Shown: one piece after another, positions 59,350-64,000 of the stretch
How positions within the stretch are numbered: the first letter of the stretch is position 1
Layout of the letters: each line of letters starts with the position of its first letter
Assembly: GCA_022836615.1 (NCBI GenBank)
Contig: MU405299.1
Location: forward strand, 1 to 64,000
Source of the DNA: Annulohypoxylon bovei var. microspora
Taxonomy: Eukaryota; Ascomycota; Sordariomycetes; Xylariales; Hypoxylaceae
Direction: 5' to 3'
DNA length: 64,000 nt
Program-made: the position numbers and the translations under genes
The notes under the pieces: model-generated
Databases searched by the model: none
Seen by the model: only the letters and a program-made list of their open reading frames with translations
Told to the model about the DNA's origin: nothing

Positions 59350-59379
59350 CTTATCGCCGCCCTTATCGCCGTTCTTATC
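59350..59379. repeat. Short tandem repeat, about three 10-11 bp CTTATCGCCG units
   Basis: Three near-identical CTTATCGCCG-like units follow each other with small differences. Nothing else marks the site. Confidence 0.5.
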
Positions 59380-59655
59380 GCAAATCTATCCTTGGGTATA
59401 ATTTTCTTGTTCTTTTGTTCAATAATTCATTGGATTAGCCAGGAACTCAGAATTATTCCAATAATGCTCCACCTCACTCACATGCCGATTCATGTCGTCT
59501 TCAAGCCCAAGAAACCTTACGTCTTACTACTATTATAATAAGGTTGAGTTTAAGAAATGCCTGTCAAGCGAGGTTATAGTAATTCTTTCTAATTTTCTTT
59601 TGATATACTTTTCCCCTCTCTCCCCTATCCCCCTTGACCGCCACTTGGGGAGGAG

Positions 59656-59868
59656 ATGACTCAAAGCAACCATCATCATTTTGCCTTGTTCCTCCTTTTT
59701 TACTTTTCGAGTTTGGCCATTGCAACATCGCAACCTCATCCCGAGACCCGGACTACGCCCGACGTGTGCCTGACTCTGATGCTAGTAGCAAGTCCGCGCG
59801 ACGTCCAAATCTGCTGCTCCTCCGCCCAACTCTATCGAGTCCAACGTCAAGCTAGTTCCACATGCTAG
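59656..59868 (+). CDS. Possible small secreted cysteine-containing protein
   Basis: A 70-residue frame with a hydrophobic N-terminus (FALFLLFYFSSLAIA) that could be a signal peptide, then a short mature part with four cysteines (VCL, ICCS and a C-terminal STC). It lies alone in the gene desert. Size and features fit fungal small secreted proteins, but such frames also arise by chance. No family recognised, no intron support, and an overlapping frame of similar length exists in another phase. Confidence 0.18.
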   Translation: MTQSNHHHFALFLLFYFSSLAIATSQPHPETRTTPDVCLTLMLVASPRDVQICCSSAQLYRVQRQASSTC

Positions 59869-62396
59869 TCCGATATCCATATTTCGTACATTATGACGGG
59901 CGCCCTGCTCCTATTACCCTATTGCTACTCATACTCACGCCAACACCATGCGGAACCCCCGCGCGCGCACAGCACTAGGGGAGTCTTGGTATGTACCACT
60001 GGTCCTATCGATCTGGCCTGCACACCGAAAAAAACAACAACTTAAGACGGCCCGCTTTGGAGCCTTTCCCCTTTCCCCCTTTATCTACGTAGATTACTGT
60101 TGTGCGATCTGGCCCCGACGATTGGTATTAATGTTCGCCCGCCAATCACCCCATCCCGCCGATGTAAGTTATATGTGGCGTGGGTAGCACGGTATGTAGC
60201 GTGGTCCGGCATGCAAGTGCTGGGTTCTGCACCTGATCGGCGACCAATGCGATCGATGCTACGTGCCGATGCCTATCAGCGCTCCGTCTTATCCTACCTT
60301 TATTGCTTTTTATTGCGTCTCTGGGGTTTTAAATCCAAGCGAGGGTCGGGTGCTTCGGCCGAAGTCTTAGGTCGAGATGTGCCGCGAAGCAAAACCCGGG
60401 ACGGAGCGGTGCGGTTCGGGTTGCTTTGACTCTAGCTTGTCTAACGTAACATGTGACCGAATTGTCTAAGGTTAGGCAACACGTAGAATACATACTTTAG
60501 GGTACCGATGCCCGTCGCATGGGTTACCTCGTCATTACACAGTCCCGCGACCGGGCTCTGGATACGACACCAGTGGTTACGGCCGGCGCCTCTCCGGAGT
60601 TTTTTAACCTCATGCCCGATGAGAGCTCATCGGGCTGTTGACCAACTACGTAGATGTCAGCCGGATGACGGAGGTAGGCCGGTGAAGGGTGTTAAATTAG
60701 GCAGAAATGAAGGTATCGTGTAACTCTCGCTTCCGGATGTCGACGCCTTCCAATAGGTCTACGTAGAATGTAGTAGTTAGTCAGTCGCACTCTTTCATTC
60801 TCCAGATTTTAGGGAAGTCGACCTAATTATACTCCGCAGTACTTGAGAAATGATATAGTCGATTCACATATGGTACGGTTTATAGGAAATTGTAGCGGAC
60901 AAGTGTTTTGGTAGACCTCGAAATTCTCCTCGGTGCCGCCACAAGTGTGCTAAATTGAGGTTGGCCTATGTTGAAGCTGCCTTCAGTTTACGGAAACTTC
61001 TAATAGCTGGCTACATTAATAACAGTTTTTAAACCAGTGTAAATACCTAGGTACCTAGGTAGTTGTCGAGATTAGAAAAGACGACATGGCAATATGGACT
61101 TATGACTACCGTGTAGTAGTTGATTTTAAGGTAGGTAACGAACGGCTTACACAACAAGACCGTGAATTAGGAATATGATAAACGGCACGATTGTCTGTGT
61201 TAGCTTATATTGGTTTAAATACATTGAACTTCAACGTTTAACCGTTCAACTCTCTGTAGCGGGCGTCTCTTTACTGGTTCGGAGTTCAGGGGTAAATTAT
61301 CTTATTCCTAACTAGTTAGGTTGGAGGTATCAAAAACCACGCCAAAAGAATTTACTGGTAGGTAACTATCTTAAGGAGGATATAAATAGGTAGGAAATGC
61401 TGATTCCAATTAACACGGGGGTGTATTTGAAATATCTAAGTTAATTTAATTTGTTATATGCGTTGAGTTAGATAACGTTCGTCGTTGACCAACCTACCTA
61501 GGTAGGTACCCGTCCACTTTGGACCCTTAACCTAGTGACTTATAATAGATTTGTATCTCATTTTCTCCTTAACTGTCGACCGTGAGATATTTAGTCAATA
61601 TATCTTGAAACGATGATCTAAAGCTATTTGCAGCCCTAGCTATCAGTAAACAATGAGCAATCATGGCCAAGTTACTTTGTTTTTAGCCTTGCATGGAATT
61701 CGTAACACCTTGGAAGCTACCTCTAGGTAGGTATGCTACTACAAATATTTAAACAAAGTTAGCGTGAATATCAACTACTAAGACCTACCTAAACATCGTT
61801 TTTCTTACTATGAAATACCGTAGCTATGGCTAATATTTATTTTCTATTATCACCCGGCTGAACGTAGAGCAGCTTAGGTTAGCTACTTAGAGGATACATA
61901 TCAAGGTACTAGGTAGCTTGTTTAGTCGTTAAGTAAGCGGCTAACCTACAAGTTCAAGATGAGGTGAGAAAATGTATTGTTAAATTTAAGGGTAAATTGG
62001 ACTTTAATTTCATTTTATTATAGTTCATGATTAATACTATCAACACTTTCTCTTTTTAGTTTGTGGGCGCCTCATATAGGGAAGCCGTCTGTTTATCGTT
62101 TTACTGGACGGCAAAACTACCATAGCGGGAAAGGGGGTTTCGTGCCCTATGTTTACTTAGGGTTATTGTGCTATCTTTTTTTCCGTAGGAATTTTACTGA
62201 TTGATTAGTTAGGAAAGTGAAGTATAGGGTGGTATATGGCCTGTAGATGCTGGTCTCCTATTTCAGCATTCTTTCTAAGCCACATTCCGTGCCTAAATGG
62301 AGACTTACGGTACCTGCACGCTGTACATGTACAAAGAGTTCTGTGTGTTGGACCTTAAAATCGACCGTAAGAGCGTTTAGCTCTCATCCTTTTCTC
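59869..62396. other. Gene desert, last part
   Basis: No gene supported. It is AT-rich from about 60900 to 62200, with ACCTAGGT copies at 61046-61064 and 61493-61509. A 22-bp palindrome lies at 60614-60635. The F-box gene stops at 62397, so the last part is its 3' side. Confidence 0.5.
60614..60635. repeat. 22-bp hairpin palindrome
   Basis: Arms of 10 bases (GCCCGATGAG and its complement) around a 2-base centre. No neighbouring gene that it could terminate was identified. Confidence 0.55.
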
Positions 62397-63872
62397 TCAT
62401 ATTCCAGGGCCTGTAAGGGCCCAGCGACCGACAGCAGATTTCCCACTATCACCTAGCCATTCCGTCCATAGTGCCCTCACGTCCTCGGGTACCTCCCATT
62501 CCGTCGCATCCCCAACCCAAGCATGCCATCTCGGCGTGGTTTTCTCTTGATCAGAGTCCCATTGCAAATCGGGCCTATCATCGAAAGCGCAAGTAGCTTC
62601 GGCGCATTTAAGTATTATATCGACCGGTTCGCTATACCTAGTACCGATATCTAGAGTGCCCGTCCGAAGCTGCGGCATCCTGAGCACGGCACCCGCCATG
62701 TCCTCCACTAGCGTGTTGAAGAGATCCGGATCCGGCCGAGTGCGCCAGACATGAGAAGGCCGAACCCCATTAGCAACCGCGTCCCGATCCACATTGTCGT
62801 CCGAGTTGGATGATTCGTCATCCTCATCTTCGTCCTCGTCTTCATCGGACCCCGCGGCTGGCTCCACCGCGTCCGGATCTCCCGTGTAATACCATAGACC
62901 GCTCGGCGCAATGATTTCTGCCTTGACACTAAAATTCCGTAATGTGGGCCACGTCGACGAGTCAAGATTGGTCGTGCGGCGACTCCGAAAGAGGTCCGGT
63001 GAGATGAGGGCACCGGTGAGGACTAAGTCAGTTAGCGGAGCAGTTTGCGATAGCTTTCTCAGAGCATCATTCAGAGCGTCGAAGCCATCCTCAAGATCGC
63101 CACACTCAAAACTGTGGTTGTAGACGTCTGAGGTGGTTTTACGATGTATGGAAAGGTGTGTGAGTTTTGGGAGGTTGAGCGTCGTGAGGCCAGCGGCCAG
63201 TGCGAGGCGATGATCCTTGCGCATCTGCCTCCGTTTGTTTACCGGGTCGAGAACTTCCAATTTCAGCTTTTCCAGATGCGGCAGCGTGCCTGCAAGCTGG
63301 CACATGGTTGTTGGATGTAGTGCACGACCGGGACTAGCCGCGATATAAAGAGATGCGACGCACTGTACGGTAGGTAGCTCTGCAGCATCGAGCATCAGGT
63401 ACCGCCGGGAAGAGCTTGAATTCAAGACATTAAAGTGTAAATCTATAGGCCCTTGAGATGTGTCGATGTCCCATTCCACAACGACCTGCAGCTCGAGTCT
63501 TGCATCGACGTTGTCCCAGCCTTTCAGGACATTAAGGAGCTTGAGAATGCTATTTTTCAAGGCGGCCTGGTTTTGAGTGAAGCCATGGCGGGAATCCCCG
63601 TGCGTCGGGAGTGAGACGTTATAATTAAGGCGACGCAACAACGTGCGCCGGTGGGATACGGCGAAGATTGTGGCAAATGTATCAAGCTCAGTGTCTCTTA
63701 GCTTGATCGATGAAAACGTCCATGGCTCAACGGCACTCTGCCATCTGCGCGAAAGAACCGCGTAGGGAGCGTGAGAGATGCGTGGCGCACCTGGTATGGG
63801 GAACGGAGTGCGTGGTACGGTGCAGAGGTGTGCGGCAATGAGAGCCATTATCTCGGCACTGAGATGGTCCAT
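62397..63872 (-). CDS. F-box-like protein
   Basis: Intronless, 491 aa. The N-terminus shows the F-box layout: LSAEIMALIAAHLC (residues 4-17), a variable loop, then YAVLSRRWQSAVEPWTFSSI (about 37-56). The rest has leucine-rich, repeat-like segments (LPHLEKLKLEVLD, LNLPKLTHLSIHRK, LTDLVLTGALIS), typical of fungal F-box proteins with a degenerate leucine-rich domain, plus an acidic stretch of Glu/Asp (about 338-350). Such proteins recruit substrates to SCF ubiquitin ligases through Skp1. The target is unknown. It belongs to a large, fast-evolving fungal family, so the F-box call is by pattern and is not certain. Confidence 0.75.
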   Translation of the reverse strand: MDHLSAEIMALIAAHLCTVPRTPFPIPGAPRISHAPYAVLSRRWQSAVEPWTFSSIKLRDTELDTFATIFAVSHRRTLLRRLNYNVSLPTHGDSRHGFTQNQAALKNSILKLLNVLKGWDNVDARLELQVVVEWDIDTSQGPIDLHFNVLNSSSSRRYLMLDAAELPTVQCVASLYIAASPGRALHPTTMCQLAGTLPHLEKLKLEVLDPVNKRRQMRKDHRLALAAGLTTLNLPKLTHLSIHRKTTSDVYNHSFECGDLEDGFDALNDALRKLSQTAPLTDLVLTGALISPDLFRSRRTTNLDSSTWPTLRNFSVKAEIIAPSGLWYYTGDPDAVEPAAGSDEDEDEDEDDESSNSDDNVDRDAVANGVRPSHVWRTRPDPDLFNTLVEDMAGAVLRMPQLRTGTLDIGTRYSEPVDIILKCAEATCAFDDRPDLQWDSDQEKTTPRWHAWVGDATEWEVPEDVRALWTEWLGDSGKSAVGRWALTGPGI

Positions 63873-64000
63873 GTCGTGTGCCTATGCCCTGTGCTAACTA
63901 GGTAGTTGAAAGAAATTAGGGAAAACGAATGAACGGCTATACAGCGACTTTGTTGGTGAGACAAAAAAGAAGCTGGATGGGATATGGCTAGGGATGAAGT

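Larger units (their letters stand above)
55828..59655. other. Gene desert, middle part
   Basis: Frames of 60-116 codons occur on both strands but none has a domain, signal peptide or splice-consistent partner. The region includes a long palindrome (56558-56585), a strongly pyrimidine-rich tract (58105-58195), motif copies at 58685-59010 and 59228-59242, and a small tandem repeat at 59350-59379. Confidence 0.5.

Noticed and set aside
1..64000. CRISPR arrays, bacterial operons, ribosome-binding sites
   Set aside because: Spliced eukaryotic genes throughout; no regularly spaced repeats seen.

Overview
The window is nuclear DNA of a filamentous ascomycete (Pezizomycotina, most likely a Sordariomycete; the class is inferred, not proven). 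The signs are protein genes on both strands broken by short introns (46-137 nt) with GTRNGT-like donors, CTAAC-like branch sites and YAG acceptors, plus families typical of or confined to filamentous fungi: a Zn2Cys6 regulator, a Pth11-like rhodopsin-domain protein, a DUF7708 protein, ULD/DUF7025/AAA+ ATPases, and secreted mannanase and chitin deacetylase. I could splice 21 genes into complete open frames by joining exons in phase. Exon coordinates are in each entry.

Layout. 0-8 kb: a 2-oxoglutarate/Fe(II) dioxygenase, a secreted M6-type metalloprotease, a membrane-anchored lectin-like beta-propeller protein and a Pth11-like membrane protein, an accessory-looking set of secreted and surface genes. 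10-22 kb: nucleolar RRP14/SURF6; a head-to-head pair of a ULD-DUF7025-AAA+ ATPase and a DUF7708/degenerate-NTPase protein; then a NYN nuclease with a C2H2 finger and a likely mitochondrial presequence. Decayed gene fragments lie at 20.15-20.5 and 22.45-22.94 kb. 23-27 kb: GH5 mannanase and a seven-intron short-chain dehydrogenase. 27-40 kb is a housekeeping block: HPC2 (HIR histone chaperone), RBA50/RPAP1 (RNA polymerase assembly), VPS74/GPP34 (Golgi) and a conserved Zn2Cys6 factor. 41-46 kb: an unrecognised ORF beside a 5'-truncated AAA+ relic, a second SDR and a chitin deacetylase. 47-53 kb: a GFA/CENP-V-like protein, an MFS transporter and a two-finger C2H2 factor. 53.1-62.4 kb is a 9.3 kb gene desert holding a 263-bp terminal-inverted-repeat element flanked by TA. 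The window ends with an F-box protein.

I see no biosynthetic cluster, rRNA, convincing tRNA, CRISPR array or intact autonomous transposon. Themes that may reward follow-up: (1) the divergent AAA+/DUF7708 pair and the broken second AAA+ copy; (2) the mitochondrial-looking NYN-C2H2 nuclease with two candidate starts; (3) a palindromic 8-mer, ACCTAGGT, found at least 16 times and only outside the exons I modelled; (4) the perfect-TIR element in the gene desert; (5) two short telomere-like tracts inside the chromosome. All functions are inferred from sequence families recognised by eye; no database search was run.
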